Assembly: GCF_003129465.1 (NCBI RefSeq)
Contig: NZ_QFFF01000001.1
Location: forward strand, 806,001-870,000
Origin: Sphingosinicella humi
GTDB lineage: Bacteria; Pseudomonadota; Alphaproteobacteria; Sphingomonadales; Sphingomonadaceae
DNA: 64,000 nucleotides
Direction: 5' to 3'
The notes beneath the pieces were generated by a model. The model did not search any database, was not told the DNA's origin, and saw only the letters and a list, made by a program, of their open reading frames with translations. The translations under genes were made by a program, and so were the position numbers. Position 1 is the first letter of the stretch, and each line of letters starts with the position of its first letter. Positions 53,740 to 63,021 of the stretch are shown here, piece by piece.

Positions 53740-54938
53740 AGCGCTTTGCTCGCCAGCCCCAGATAGGCCGGGATGTAGCGGGCAATGTTTGACGACCAGT
53801 TACGATCGGTCTCGACGAAGCGGCGGGCGACGTCGCGGCGCTCGTCCCACCGCTCGCGTCCGGAAAAGAGATCGCCCAGCGCCGTCGCGATCGCCGCGGG
53901 ATCGCCGGGCGGGAACAAGGTGCCGGTGACTCCGTCCTCGATCAGCTCACGATGCCCTCCGACGTTCGACGCGGCGACGAGCTTCATCTGCGCCATCGCC
54001 TCAAGCGGCTTCAGCGGCGTGACCAGCTCGGTCAGCCGCATCGCCTTTCTCGGATAAGCGAGGATGTCGATCAGCGCATAATAGCGGTCGACCTCCTCGT
54101 GCGGCACGCGGCCGGCGAAATGGATGCGATCCGCGACCGGCGAGCGCTCCGCCTGGGCTTTCAGCGCCGCCTCCATCGGCCCGCCGCCAACCAGGAGCAG
54201 GTGCGCCTTCGGGCGTTTCTCAACCAGCGCCGGCATCGCGGCGATGAGGTCGTCCAGCCCTTCATAATCGTAGAATGAGCCGATGAACCCGACCACCTCG
54301 GCTCCGGCAAGGCCCAGCTCGGCTGCAAAAAGGGGATCGGGCGCCGGCGGGTTGCCGAACAGCTCCATGTCGACCCCGTTCGGAGCGACGATGATCTTCT
54401 CCGACGCTATGCCGCGCCCGACGAGGTCCTGGCGCAGGCCTTCGCAGATGACCGCGACCGCATCGGCTCGCCGCGCCGCATGGGTTTCCAGCATACGCGT
54501 CAGCCGGTAGCGGACGGAGCCTTCGCGGCCCGTGCCGTTGCCCACCGCCGCATCTTCCCAGAAGGCCCGGATTTCATAGACCAGCGGCAGTCGCCGCCGC
54601 CGCGCCACGCGCAGCGCCGCCAGCGCGTTCAAGGCCGGCGAGTGGGCATGGATGCGATCCGGCTTCCATTCGTCGACAAGCCGGTCGAGCCGTTCCGCCA
54701 GCGCCCCGACCTCGCGCCATTCGCGCAGCGGCGACGGTGCATCCGGGATGGGCGGCGTGCGGTAGAAGGTGAGGCCGTCGATCGTCTCGGGATCGGCGCC
54801 GCCGGTCTTGTGGCGGACACCGGTGAGGCCGGCGACCTTCCATCCGCGCGCCACCTGCGCCTTCAGGATCGCCCGGGTCCTGAAAGTATAGCCGCTGTGC
54901 AGCGGCAGGCTGTGGTCGAGCACGTGGAGGATGCGCAT
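53736..54938 (-). CDS. Exosortase A-associated glycosyltransferase, family 4
   Basis: The 400-residue GT-B enzyme has Asp-His-Ser-Leu-Pro-Leu-His-Ser-Gly-Tyr-Thr near the start, Glu-Ile-Arg-Ala-Phe-Trp-Glu-Asp, Ala-Pro-Asn-Gly-Val-Asp and Pro-Leu-Lys-Pro-Leu-Glu-Ala-Met-Ala. This matches the PEP-CTERM/exosortase-A glycosyltransferase group (Daro_2409 type). It adds a sugar to a lipid-linked exopolysaccharide unit. The ligase on the opposite strand is part of the same pathway. Confidence 0.82.
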   Translation of the reverse strand: MRILHVLDHSLPLHSGYTFRTRAILKAQVARGWKVAGLTGVRHKTGGADPETIDGLTFYRTPPIPDAPSPLREWREVGALAERLDRLVDEWKPDRIHAHSPALNALAALRVARRRRLPLVYEIRAFWEDAAVGNGTGREGSVRYRLTRMLETHAARRADAVAVICEGLRQDLVGRGIASEKIIVAPNGVDMELFGNPPAPDPLFAAELGLAGAEVVGFIGSFYDYEGLDDLIAAMPALVEKRPKAHLLLVGGGPMEAALKAQAERSPVADRIHFAGRVPHEEVDRYYALIDILAYPRKAMRLTELVTPLKPLEAMAQMKLVAASNVGGHRELIEDGVTGTLFPPGDPAAIATALGDLFSGRERWDERRDVARRFVETDRNWSSNIARYIPAYLGLASKAL

Positions 54939-55022
54939 CGGCTTCGCTCTGCCACGACAAGCTTAACGGCGCGTCAACCGGTGCGGTCTAAGACGGACAC
55001 GAAGCAGCGCGGGGACCGCCAC

Positions 55023-55178
55023 ATGATCGATCATTTCGCGCTCGCGCTCACCCATGGGTTGATGCTGCTCGCCGCCTGGCGGCTCCTTTCCCGTCCCGAT
55101 CTCGACGACGACCAGGCGCCCGCCGCCGCGCCCGACCGCCGCATCCTCCGCAAGAGCGAGAGGCGCCCAGGTGCGTGA
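55023..55178 (+). CDS. 51-residue single-helix membrane peptide
   Basis: ATG 55023 begins a peptide with one hydrophobic helix (His-Gly-Leu-Met-Leu-Leu-Ala-Ala-Trp-Arg) and a basic tail. It overlaps the ligase start by 8 bases, so the two are coupled. It is short, but the overlap and strand suggest a real gene of the same pathway. The function is unknown. Confidence 0.5.
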   Translation: MIDHFALALTHGLMLLAAWRLLSRPDLDDDQAPAAAPDRRILRKSERRPGA

Positions 55179-56529
55179 TCTCGCCCTCATCGGCTTCCTG
55201 ACGGCGCTGCTCGGCCTCGGCCTCAAGCGGCCGTTCCTGTTCGTCCTCGCTTATGCCTATGTCGACATCGTCTCGCCGCAGCGCCTGTCCTATTATCTGC
55301 TGAACAGCATCCCCGTCTCGATGATCGTCGCCGGTCTCGCCTTCGCCGGCTGGCTGATCGCCGACGACAAGCGCCACTTGAAAGTGACGGGGCGGCAGTG
55401 GCTGATGCTGGTCCTGCTCGCCTATGCCGGCTGGACCACGCTCCGCGCCGACCTCTATGTCGAGGCGCTCTCCAAATGGGACTGGGTGTGGAAGGCGATG
55501 GCCTGGGCCATCTTCCTGCCGCTCACCCTGCGCACGCGCCTCAGGATCGAAGCCTATCTGCTGTTCATGATCCTGTCCGCTGCCGCGATCGTCATCGTCG
55601 GCGGCATCAAGACCCTGCTCTCGGGCGGCGGCTATGGCGTGCTCCACCTGATGGTCGACAATAATAGCGGCCTCTACGAAGGCAGCACTATCGCCACCGT
55701 CGCCATCGCGATCATCCCCGTCATCCTCTGGCTCGCCCGCTTCGGCACCGTCTACGCGCGCGACTGGCGGGTGCGCCTGTTCGCCTCTGCGCTGATCCTC
55801 GCCTGCCTGCTGATCCCGGTCGGGACGGAGGCGCGCACCGGCCTCGTCTGCGCCGGCGCCCTCGCCATCTTCCTGCTGCGCGAAGCGAAGAACCGCATCG
55901 CCTATATGGCCATGATCGCCCTGGCCGTGGTCGTCGCCGTGCCCTTCCTTCCGCAAAGCTTCACCGGCCGGATGAGCACCATCCAGACCTATGAGGCCGA
56001 CGCCTCTGCCAGCACCCGGCTCGCCGTCTGGGCCTGGACCTGGGACTATGCGAAAGAGAATCCGCTGGGCGGCGGGTTCGAGGCTTATCGCCAGAACTCG
56101 CTGCGCGTGAAAATGGTGTCCTCCGAGAATGTGGGCGTCGTCGAGTTGGTCGATCGCAGCGTGGTCGAGGACCAGGGCCGGGCCTATCACAGCAGCTATT
56201 TCGAGATGCTAGGCGAGCAGGGCTTCCCGGGTCTCATCCTTTTCCTCCTCATCCACGGCATCGGCCTCATCCGCATGGAGGTACTGAGGCGGCGCCATAG
56301 AGGGGCGGAAGGAGACCAGGCCTGGATTTCGCCGCTCGCGACCGCACTCCAGAACGGCCACCTCGTCTATCTGGTCGGCAGCCTCTTCATTGGCATCGCC
56401 TGGCAGCCCTTCATCTACATGTTGATCGCGGTGCAGATCGGCTTCGACACCTATGTGTCGCGCAGGGCCAATGAAGGCACGCGGCGGCCATGGAGGAAGG
56501 CGCCTCTCGCCGCATCGCCAGCGGTATAG
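55171..56529 (+). CDS. Exosortase A-associated O-glycosylation ligase (Wzy/WaaL-like)
   Basis: The 452-residue protein has about eleven membrane helices and a large periplasmic loop with Asn-Pro-Leu-Gly-Gly-Gly-Phe-Glu-Ala-Tyr and His-Ser-Ser-Tyr-Phe-Glu-Met-Leu-Gly-Glu, typical of O-antigen ligase-type proteins linked to exosortase A. GTG 55171 lies after CCCAG. It likely joins or polymerises repeat units of the exopolysaccharide. Confidence 0.82.
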   Translation: MRDLALIGFLTALLGLGLKRPFLFVLAYAYVDIVSPQRLSYYLLNSIPVSMIVAGLAFAGWLIADDKRHLKVTGRQWLMLVLLAYAGWTTLRADLYVEALSKWDWVWKAMAWAIFLPLTLRTRLRIEAYLLFMILSAAAIVIVGGIKTLLSGGGYGVLHLMVDNNSGLYEGSTIATVAIAIIPVILWLARFGTVYARDWRVRLFASALILACLLIPVGTEARTGLVCAGALAIFLLREAKNRIAYMAMIALAVVVAVPFLPQSFTGRMSTIQTYEADASASTRLAVWAWTWDYAKENPLGGGFEAYRQNSLRVKMVSSENVGVVELVDRSVVEDQGRAYHSSYFEMLGEQGFPGLILFLLIHGIGLIRMEVLRRRHRGAEGDQAWISPLATALQNGHLVYLVGSLFIGIAWQPFIYMLIAVQIGFDTYVSRRANEGTRRPWRKAPLAASPAV

Positions 56530-56534
56530 TTCTG

Positions 56535-57083
56535 TCAGGCGGTCGCCATCGGCGCTTCGACGCTCTCCACCAGCTGGATGAAGGCTTCCGTGAAGGCCGG
56601 AATGTCCTCCGGCTTGCGGCTGGTTACGAGATTGCCGTCCGTCACAGCTTCCTTGTCCACGACCTCGGCGCCGGCATTCCTCAAATCGGTGCGGATCGAG
56701 GGCCAACTGGTGACGGTGCGTCCGCGGATCACGTCGGCTTCGACGAGCAGCCAGGGCCCGTGGCAGATGGCGCCAACCGGCTTTCCGGCATCGATGAACT
56801 TCCTCACCGTATAGACCACCTGCTCATCCATCCTGAGCTTGTCCGGATTCTTGGTGCCGCCGGGGAGCAGCAGCGCGTCGAAGGCCTTGCTGTCGATCTG
56901 GTCGACGGCGCAGTCGGGCGTGATCTTGGTCCCGTTGTCGCCCGCGATTTCCTTGGTGTCGAGGGAGGCGAGGGTCACCTGCGCGCCCCGATCGATCAGG
57001 GTCTGGCGCGGGTCCATGAGCTCCGAATCCTCGAACCCATCGGTGGCGATGATAAGTATTCGGGCGTCCGAAATGGTCGGCAT
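56535..57083 (-). CDS. DJ-1/PfpI family protein
   Basis: The 182-residue protein has Gly-Phe-Glu-Asp-Ser-Glu-Leu near the start and the nucleophile elbow Ala-Ile-Cys-His-Gly-Pro with Cys107. PfpI-type proteins act as proteases, glyoxalases or deglycases. It is only 5 bases from the ligase stop, convergent. Start ATG 57083 has AGGAGC before it. Confidence 0.9.
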   Translation of the reverse strand: MPTISDARILIIATDGFEDSELMDPRQTLIDRGAQVTLASLDTKEIAGDNGTKITPDCAVDQIDSKAFDALLLPGGTKNPDKLRMDEQVVYTVRKFIDAGKPVGAICHGPWLLVEADVIRGRTVTSWPSIRTDLRNAGAEVVDKEAVTDGNLVTSRKPEDIPAFTEAFIQLVESVEAPMATA

Positions 57084-57206
57084 GGCAGCTGCTCCTTGGG
57101 AAGTCTAGCTATCGGCCGACCAACGGCGCGCCACCCGCACCGTTCCGGAACGAAGCGGCGGCGCGTGGATTTATCGCGCTGTTACGCAAGGGAAAGTTTC
57201 GCCTCC

Positions 57207-58214
57207 ATGCTCTGCTTTGTCGACGACGCGCTGCCAGGGATCACGCGCAAGCGCCGGGGCCGCTACTGGCAGTATTTCGACGCCAAGGGCGAGCGCATCA
57301 CCGATCGCGACGAGATCGACCGGCTGAACGCCGTCGGCCTTCCTCCGGCCTATAAGAATGCCTGGTACTGCCCCTCGCCGGAAGGCCATATCCAGGCGAT
57401 CGGCTATGACGACAAGGGACGGAAACAATATCGCTATCACGAAGATTTCCGCGCCCAGCAGGAGGCCGCCAAATATGACGGCTGCGCCGATTTCGGCCGC
57501 GCCCTGCCGCTCCTTCGGGCACGGGTCGAGGAGGATATGGCGGGGCGCAAGCTCGACCGCGACACCGTCGTCGCCGCCGTCGTCCGCCTTCTCGACCTGG
57601 GCCATCTCCGCGTCGGCAACGAAAGCTACGCCAAGGAGAATAAGAGCTTCGGCGCGACCACGCTTCGCACCCGCCATGCCCGGGTGAAGGGCAAGACGGT
57701 CAAGATGCGCTTCAAGGGCAAGTCCGGACAGCTCCAGGAGGTGTCGGTCACCGACCGCAATCTCACCCGCCTCGTCAAACGCTGCCAGGATTTGCCGGGC
57801 CAGCAGCTATTCCAGTTCGTCGACGAGGAGGGGGAGCCGCGCGCCGTCGGCTCCAGCGACGTCAACGCCTACATCAAGGAGGCGATGGGCGAAGCGTTCA
57901 CCGCCAAGCATTTCCGCACCTGGGGCGCGAGCCGCATAGCCTTCGAGCAAATCTGCGCGGCCGGAGAAGACGGCATCAGCCTCAAGGAGATGCTGGAGCC
58001 CGTCGCGGAGGCGCTCGGCAACACGCCGGCGATCAGCCGCAAATCCTATGTCCATCCCGCACTCATCGAAGCGGTGAAGCGGAACCCCCGCGATCCGCTC
58101 GGCGGGTTGCAATGTCCTCGTGCAACCAAATATCTATCGAGCGCCGAGCGCGGCCTGATCGAGTTTCTTGATAATGAGGCCGCCAGAACAGAAACCGAAG
58201 CCAAGGCGGCTTGA
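57207..58214 (+). CDS. DNA topoisomerase IB
   Basis: The 335-residue bacterial/poxvirus-type topoisomerase IB has Arg-Leu-Leu-Asp-Leu-Gly-His-Leu-Arg-Val-Gly-Asn-Glu, Lys-Gly-Lys-Ser-Gly, His-Phe-Arg-Thr-Trp-Gly-Ala-Ser and the catalytic Tyr in Ser-Arg-Lys-Ser-Tyr-Val-His-Pro. ATG 57207 is the start; the frame upstream is unrelated. It relaxes supercoils through a 3'-phosphotyrosine. Its stop shares a base with the MscS start. Confidence 0.92.
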   Translation: MLCFVDDALPGITRKRRGRYWQYFDAKGERITDRDEIDRLNAVGLPPAYKNAWYCPSPEGHIQAIGYDDKGRKQYRYHEDFRAQQEAAKYDGCADFGRALPLLRARVEEDMAGRKLDRDTVVAAVVRLLDLGHLRVGNESYAKENKSFGATTLRTRHARVKGKTVKMRFKGKSGQLQEVSVTDRNLTRLVKRCQDLPGQQLFQFVDEEGEPRAVGSSDVNAYIKEAMGEAFTAKHFRTWGASRIAFEQICAAGEDGISLKEMLEPVAEALGNTPAISRKSYVHPALIEAVKRNPRDPLGGLQCPRATKYLSSAERGLIEFLDNEAARTETEAKAA

Positions 58215-59374
58215 TGGCTAATGCAAATAACGCGAGCGTCGCCGACGCCGCGGAGAACCTGTCGGAGGCGAGCCTCGATCTCGTCGGCGAAACCGCGCGC
58301 TGGATCACCAGCAACGGCGTCGACATCCTGATCGGCGGCGCGGTGGCCGCCGTCATCGCGCTGATCCTCCTTGGCCTCAGGGCTTTCGGAGACCGCATGA
58401 TCGGCGACACCTCGGCGGACCAGAAGTGGCGGACCATCTTCGGCCGCGTCCTCTCCAAGACCAACCTGTTCTTCATCGTCATGGTCGCGGCAACCCTGGT
58501 CGTCGACAATACGGAAACGCCAGCGCTGCTCACGCGCGTCGTCAATTTCCTGTTCGTCGTGTCGGCGGCGTTCCAGGCGGCGATCTGGGCGCGCGAGTTG
58601 ATCCTCGGCCTCGTCTATCACCGCGTCGGGGTGGCGGATGAAAGCAGCACCCTGGGCTCCGCCATCGGCATCATCCACCTGCTGGTGACCGTCGGGCTGT
58701 TCGCGATCGCGATCATCCTCATCCTCGATAATCTCGGCGTCAACGTCACCGGCCTGGTCGCTGGTCTCGGCATCGGCGGCATCGCCATCGGCCTCGCCGC
58801 GCAGGGCATCTTCTCCGACCTCTTCGCCGCCCTCTCGATCATCTTCGACAAGCCCTTTCGCCGGGGCGACGGCATCCGCTTCGACACGGTCAGCGGCACG
58901 GTCGAGCATATCGGCCTCAAAACCACGCGAATCCGCGCCCTGGACGGCGAGGAAGTGGTCGTCTCCAACGCCAATCTCCTCAACAAGGAAGTACATAATT
59001 TCGCCAATCTGGAGCATCGCCGCTTCGTGCTGAAGCTGGGCGTGATCTACCAGACTCCGGTCGACGTGCTGGCCGGCATTCCCGAGATGATCCGCGACCT
59101 GGTCGAATCGCATCCCGACACCAAGATGATCCGCTGCGGCATGGTCGGCTTCGGCCCCTCGAGCCTGGATTTCGAGCTTCAGTTCGACATCCACTCCACC
59201 GATTATGAGCTCGCATTCCTGACGCGGAGCGCCATCTGCCTCGAGATATTGGAGGCGTTCAACGATGCGGGGATCGAGTTCGCCTATCCCACCCAGACCA
59301 CCTTCACCGCGGCGCCCGACGGGCGGATGGTCATGCCCTATGCCGACGTAAAGCTGGTCGCGGCGAAGGACTAG
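58214..59374 (+). CDS. Small-conductance mechanosensitive channel (MscS)
   Basis: The 386-residue protein has an N-terminal helix bundle and the MscS pore and beta domain: Gly-Leu-Gly-Ile-Gly-Gly-Ile-Ala-Ile-Gly-Leu-Ala-Ala-Gln, Phe-Asp-Lys-Pro-Phe-Arg-Arg-Gly-Asp and Thr-Arg-Ile-Arg-Ala-Leu-Asp-Gly. ATG 58214 overlaps the topoisomerase stop by one base (TGATG). It releases solutes under osmotic shock. Confidence 0.9.
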   Translation: MANANNASVADAAENLSEASLDLVGETARWITSNGVDILIGGAVAAVIALILLGLRAFGDRMIGDTSADQKWRTIFGRVLSKTNLFFIVMVAATLVVDNTETPALLTRVVNFLFVVSAAFQAAIWARELILGLVYHRVGVADESSTLGSAIGIIHLLVTVGLFAIAIILILDNLGVNVTGLVAGLGIGGIAIGLAAQGIFSDLFAALSIIFDKPFRRGDGIRFDTVSGTVEHIGLKTTRIRALDGEEVVVSNANLLNKEVHNFANLEHRRFVLKLGVIYQTPVDVLAGIPEMIRDLVESHPDTKMIRCGMVGFGPSSLDFELQFDIHSTDYELAFLTRSAICLEILEAFNDAGIEFAYPTQTTFTAAPDGRMVMPYADVKLVAAKD

Positions 59375-59390
59375 GGAAGCAAGACCTTCC

Positions 59391-59466
59391 CGTCATTGCG
59401 AGCGGAGCGAAGCAATCCAGCGGCATGGAACTGGATTGCCGCGTCGCTCCGTTCCTCGCAATGACG
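59391..59466. repeat. REP-like imperfect inverted repeat (type C), convergent spacer
   Basis: The left arm (59391-59420, starting CGTCATTGCGAGCGGAG) and right arm (59431-59466, ending CCTCGCAATGACG) are reverse complements with a few extra bases on the right. It fills the gap between the MscS stop (59374) and the putA stop (59471), so it could act as a two-way terminator. Confidence 0.7.
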
Positions 59467-59470
59467 AACC

Positions 59471-62452
59471 CTAGATCCCCACGTCGTCGAGCGACAGCAA
59501 AGTCGCATTGCCGCCTGACGAGGTCGTGTCCGTGCTCGTCACCCGCTCGGCGCAGAATCGCGGCAGGTAATGCGGGCCGCCCGCCTTGGGGCCGGTGCCG
59601 GACTGGCCCTCGCCGCCAAAGGGCTGGGAGCCGACGATGGCGCCGATCATCGAGCGATTGACGTAGAGATTGCCGACCTTCGCCACATCCTCCACCGCAT
59701 CGGCCGCGCGGGCGATGCGGCTGTGGAGCCCCATGGTGAGGCCGAAGCCGCTCGCATTGACCCGGGCGACCGTTTCACCCAGCTCGCCCGCCTTCCAGCT
59801 GGTGACGTGGAGGATCGGACCGAACCATTCGCGGCGCACGTCCTCGATCGTGTCGACCTCTATGGCGGTCGGGGGCACGAACAGGCCGTCCTGCGGAACG
59901 TCGACGGTCTTGATCCAGCGATTCTGACTGGCGGCGCGGTGGCCCATCAGCTTGTCATAGGCCGCCTGATCGATCACCGGGCCGACGTCGGTGCGCGGAT
60001 CGGCCGGATCGCCGACGATCAGCGTGTCCATCGCGCCTGAGAGCATCTCCAGGGTGCGGTCGGCGATCTCCTCCTGGAGCAGCAGCACGCGCAGCGCCGA
60101 GCAGCGCTGGCCGGCCGAGCGGAAGGCCGACGTGACGACATCCTGCACCACCTGTTCGGGCAGCGCCGTGGAATCGACGATCATCGCGTTGATGCCGCCC
60201 GTCTCGGCGATCAGCGGCACGATCGGCCGCTCGTCGTCGGCGAGCAGGGTGCGCGCGATGCGCTTGGCGGTGGCGGTGGAGCCGGTGAAGGCGACGCCGG
60301 CGATGCGCGTGTCCTCGACCAGCGCCTGACCCATCTCGGGACCGCCGATCGCCAGCACCAGCGCGTCCTCGGGGATGCCGGCGCTATGGGCGAGCCCGAC
60401 GGCATAGGCGGCGATTTCCGGCGTCTGCGGTGCCGGCTTCGCGATGACCGTGTTGCCGGTCACCAGCGCCGCCGTCACCTGGCCGAGGAAGATGGCCAGC
60501 GGGAAGTTCCACGGCGCGATGCAGAGCCAGGCCCCGCGCCCTTCCATGCGCAGCAGGTTGCGCTCGCCGGTGGGCCCGGGCAGCTCGATGGGCTGCAATC
60601 CGGTCCGCGCCTGCGCGGCATAATAGCGGCAGAAATCGACCGCCTCTCGCACTTCGCCGAGCGCGTCGGGAATAGTCTTCTTCGCTTCCTGGACGGCGAT
60701 CGCCATCAAGGTGTCGCGATGCTCTTCCAGCAGGTTGCCCAGCCGATCGAGGCATGCCGCACGCTCCTCGATGCTGCGCGCGGACCAACCGGCGAAGCCG
60801 CCGACGGCGCGATCGACGGCCTCTTTCGCGCCGAGCGTCGCCTGGGTCGGCTTCCAGTTGAGCGGCGTCGAGACCTTGGTGGCAACGCGGCCCAGAATCG
60901 TGCGGTCGTTGAGATCGATGCCTTCGCTGTTCTTGCGGCTTTCGCCGAACAGGTCTTCCGGGAGGGGAATGCCCGGATGCCGAGTGCCGCCCACCGCCGC
61001 GATCTTGGCGACCGGATCGGCGAGGATGTCGGCGTCGGTCAGCGTCTCGTCGGCGAGCTGGTGGACGAAGCTCGAATTGGCGCCATTCTCCAGCAGCCGC
61101 CGGACGAGATAGGCGAGGAGGTCGCGATGCCCGCCGACGGGCGCGTAGATGCGGGTGTGATAGCCTTCTTCGCGGACCATCCGCTCGTAAAGCCCCTCAC
61201 CCATGCCGTGGAGGCGCTGGAACTCGAAGTCGCGGCTGTCGCCCGCCCATTCGAGGATGGTGGCGACGGTGAGCGCGTTGTGGGTCGCGAAGGCGGGATA
61301 GATATTCTTCGCCTTCAGCATGTCCCTGGCGCAGGCGAGGTAGGAGACGTCGGTCGCCGCCTTGCGCGTGAAGAGCGGGTATTCGCTCAGCCCCTGCTCC
61401 TGGGCGTGCTTGATCTCGCTGTCCCAATAGGCGCCCTTCACCAGCCGCGCGGCGATGCGACGGCCGGTCTTCTCGCCGACGGCGTTGGCCCAGGCGATCG
61501 TCGGCCGCGCCCGCTTGCCATAGGACTGGATCGCCATGCCGAGCCCGTCCCAGCCCTTGAGCGCCGGAAGGCCGGCCACCGCCTCGATGATGTCGAGGCT
61601 CATCTCCAGCCGCTCGGTTTCCTCGGCGTCGATGGTGAAGGCGATGCCGACGTCCTTCGCCAGGGTCGCCAGCGCCTCAACCTGCTCGATCAAGGAGGTG
61701 ACGCAGCGGTCGTACTGCGCGACTTCGTAGCGCGGGTGGAGCGCCGAGAGCTTGACGGAGATGGAGTGCCCCTCCTCCGCCACCTGGCCGACGGCGCGGA
61801 TCGCACCCTCATAGGCGCGATAATAGCGCTCCGCATCGGGGAAGGTGCGCGCCGCCTCGCCCAGCATGTCGAAGCTGGCGGTGAAGCCGCGATTCTCCTT
61901 CTTCCGCATCCGCGCGATGGCTTCCTCGATGGTGCGGCCCATGACGAAGATCTCGCCCATCATCCGCATCGCCGCGCCCACGGCCTGGCGGACGAACGGC
62001 TCGCCCGCGCGCGCGATCAGCTTCTTCAAGGCGCTCGCCTGCTGGCTCTCGCTGACCAGGGCGCGGCCGATGACGAGGCCCCAGGTGGCCGAGTTGACCA
62101 AGGTCGAATTGGATTTGCCGGCATGCGCCCGCCAGTCGGCATTGCCGAGCTTGTCGGCGATCAGCATGTCGGCCGTCGCGGGATCGGGGACGCGCAGGAA
62201 GGCTTCCGCCAGCGACAGCAGCGCGATGCCCTCGGACGTGTTCAGCCGATATTCCTGGAGGAACTGGTTGACCCAGCCGGAAGCTTGGGCGGCGCGCAGC
62301 TCGGCCAGCATGCCGAGAGCCCTGTTCTCCACCCGTCGCCGCGATTCGGGGTTGAGCTTCGCGTCCTTCAGAAGAGGCGCCAGAACGTCGGGCTCCGGTG
62401 CCCGATGCAATCGAGAAATTTCCGCGCGCGCCGTTGCCGTAGCGTCCGCCAT
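59471..62452 (-). CDS. putA: Bifunctional proline dehydrogenase / P5C dehydrogenase PutA
   Basis: The 993-residue enzyme oxidises proline to glutamate in two steps. The FAD domain has Lys-Leu-Ser-Ala-Leu-His-Pro-Arg-Tyr, Ala-Arg-Leu-Val-Lys-Gly-Ala-Tyr-Trp and Ala-Thr-His-Asn, and the aldehyde dehydrogenase half has Pro-Trp-Asn-Phe-Pro-Leu and the catalytic Cys in Gly-Gln-Arg-Cys-Ser-Ala. The ribbon-helix-helix DNA-binding domain of E. coli PutA is missing, so it does not repress itself. ATG 62452 removes a short unrelated leader. Confidence 0.93.
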   Translation of the reverse strand: MADATATARAEISRLHRAPEPDVLAPLLKDAKLNPESRRRVENRALGMLAELRAAQASGWVNQFLQEYRLNTSEGIALLSLAEAFLRVPDPATADMLIADKLGNADWRAHAGKSNSTLVNSATWGLVIGRALVSESQQASALKKLIARAGEPFVRQAVGAAMRMMGEIFVMGRTIEEAIARMRKKENRGFTASFDMLGEAARTFPDAERYYRAYEGAIRAVGQVAEEGHSISVKLSALHPRYEVAQYDRCVTSLIEQVEALATLAKDVGIAFTIDAEETERLEMSLDIIEAVAGLPALKGWDGLGMAIQSYGKRARPTIAWANAVGEKTGRRIAARLVKGAYWDSEIKHAQEQGLSEYPLFTRKAATDVSYLACARDMLKAKNIYPAFATHNALTVATILEWAGDSRDFEFQRLHGMGEGLYERMVREEGYHTRIYAPVGGHRDLLAYLVRRLLENGANSSFVHQLADETLTDADILADPVAKIAAVGGTRHPGIPLPEDLFGESRKNSEGIDLNDRTILGRVATKVSTPLNWKPTQATLGAKEAVDRAVGGFAGWSARSIEERAACLDRLGNLLEEHRDTLMAIAVQEAKKTIPDALGEVREAVDFCRYYAAQARTGLQPIELPGPTGERNLLRMEGRGAWLCIAPWNFPLAIFLGQVTAALVTGNTVIAKPAPQTPEIAAYAVGLAHSAGIPEDALVLAIGGPEMGQALVEDTRIAGVAFTGSTATAKRIARTLLADDERPIVPLIAETGGINAMIVDSTALPEQVVQDVVTSAFRSAGQRCSALRVLLLQEEIADRTLEMLSGAMDTLIVGDPADPRTDVGPVIDQAAYDKLMGHRAASQNRWIKTVDVPQDGLFVPPTAIEVDTIEDVRREWFGPILHVTSWKAGELGETVARVNASGFGLTMGLHSRIARAADAVEDVAKVGNLYVNRSMIGAIVGSQPFGGEGQSGTGPKAGGPHYLPRFCAERVTSTDTTSSGGNATLLSLDDVGI

Positions 62453-62549
62453 CTTTGCTGCTCCCGAGGGGCTTGAGTATCGCCGCGACGCGGCTCTAGA
62501 CCGGCCCCTAGCCGAGCGGCGAGGCCGCGACAATCATCGGGAAATACCA

Positions 62550-63005
62550 ATGCCGCTCGCGAGTCTCGAGGAAATCAAGGGAAAATTGGGAAGCGCCATC
62601 GGCGTCTCGTCCTGGATCGAAGTCGCCCAGCGCGACATCGACACTTTCGCTGCCGTGACCGGCGATCATCAGTTCATTCACGTCGATCCCAAAGCCGCGT
62701 CGAAGACGCCCTTTGGCGGCACCATCGCCCACGGCTTTCTCACTCTGTCGTTGCTGAGCCAGATGGCAGCGGGGGTGATGCTGCTGCCGGAAACCACGCG
62801 CATGGTCGTCAACTACGGCTTCGACAAGGTCCGCTTCCTCGCCCCGGTCCGCTCCGGAAAGCGCGTGCGCGGACATTTCACCCTGGCGGGGATCGAGGAG
62901 AAGCGCCCCGGCCAATGGCAACTTATCCATTCTGTCACGGTCGAAATCGAGGGCGAGGACAAGCCCGCATTGCAGGCCGACTGGATCGGCCTCATCTTCA
63001 CCTAA
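62550..63005 (+). CDS. MaoC family hydratase
   Basis: The 151-residue hot-dog protein has the hydratase-2 motif Gly-Asp-His-Gln-Phe-Ile-His-Val-Asp with the catalytic Asp and His, then Phe-Gly-Gly-Thr-Ile-Ala-His-Gly-Phe. It hydrates enoyl-CoA. ATG 62550 is the start. The thiolase follows 16 bases later, so the two form a beta-oxidation-like pair. Confidence 0.9.
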   Translation: MPLASLEEIKGKLGSAIGVSSWIEVAQRDIDTFAAVTGDHQFIHVDPKAASKTPFGGTIAHGFLTLSLLSQMAAGVMLLPETTRMVVNYGFDKVRFLAPVRSGKRVRGHFTLAGIEEKRPGQWQLIHSVTVEIEGEDKPALQADWIGLIFT

Positions 63006-63021
63006 AGGATCGGAGAACAAC

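Noticed and set aside
54574-54960. Short leftward open frame in the glycosyltransferase region
   Set aside because: Overlaps the glycosyltransferase N-terminus in another frame and lacks any motif.
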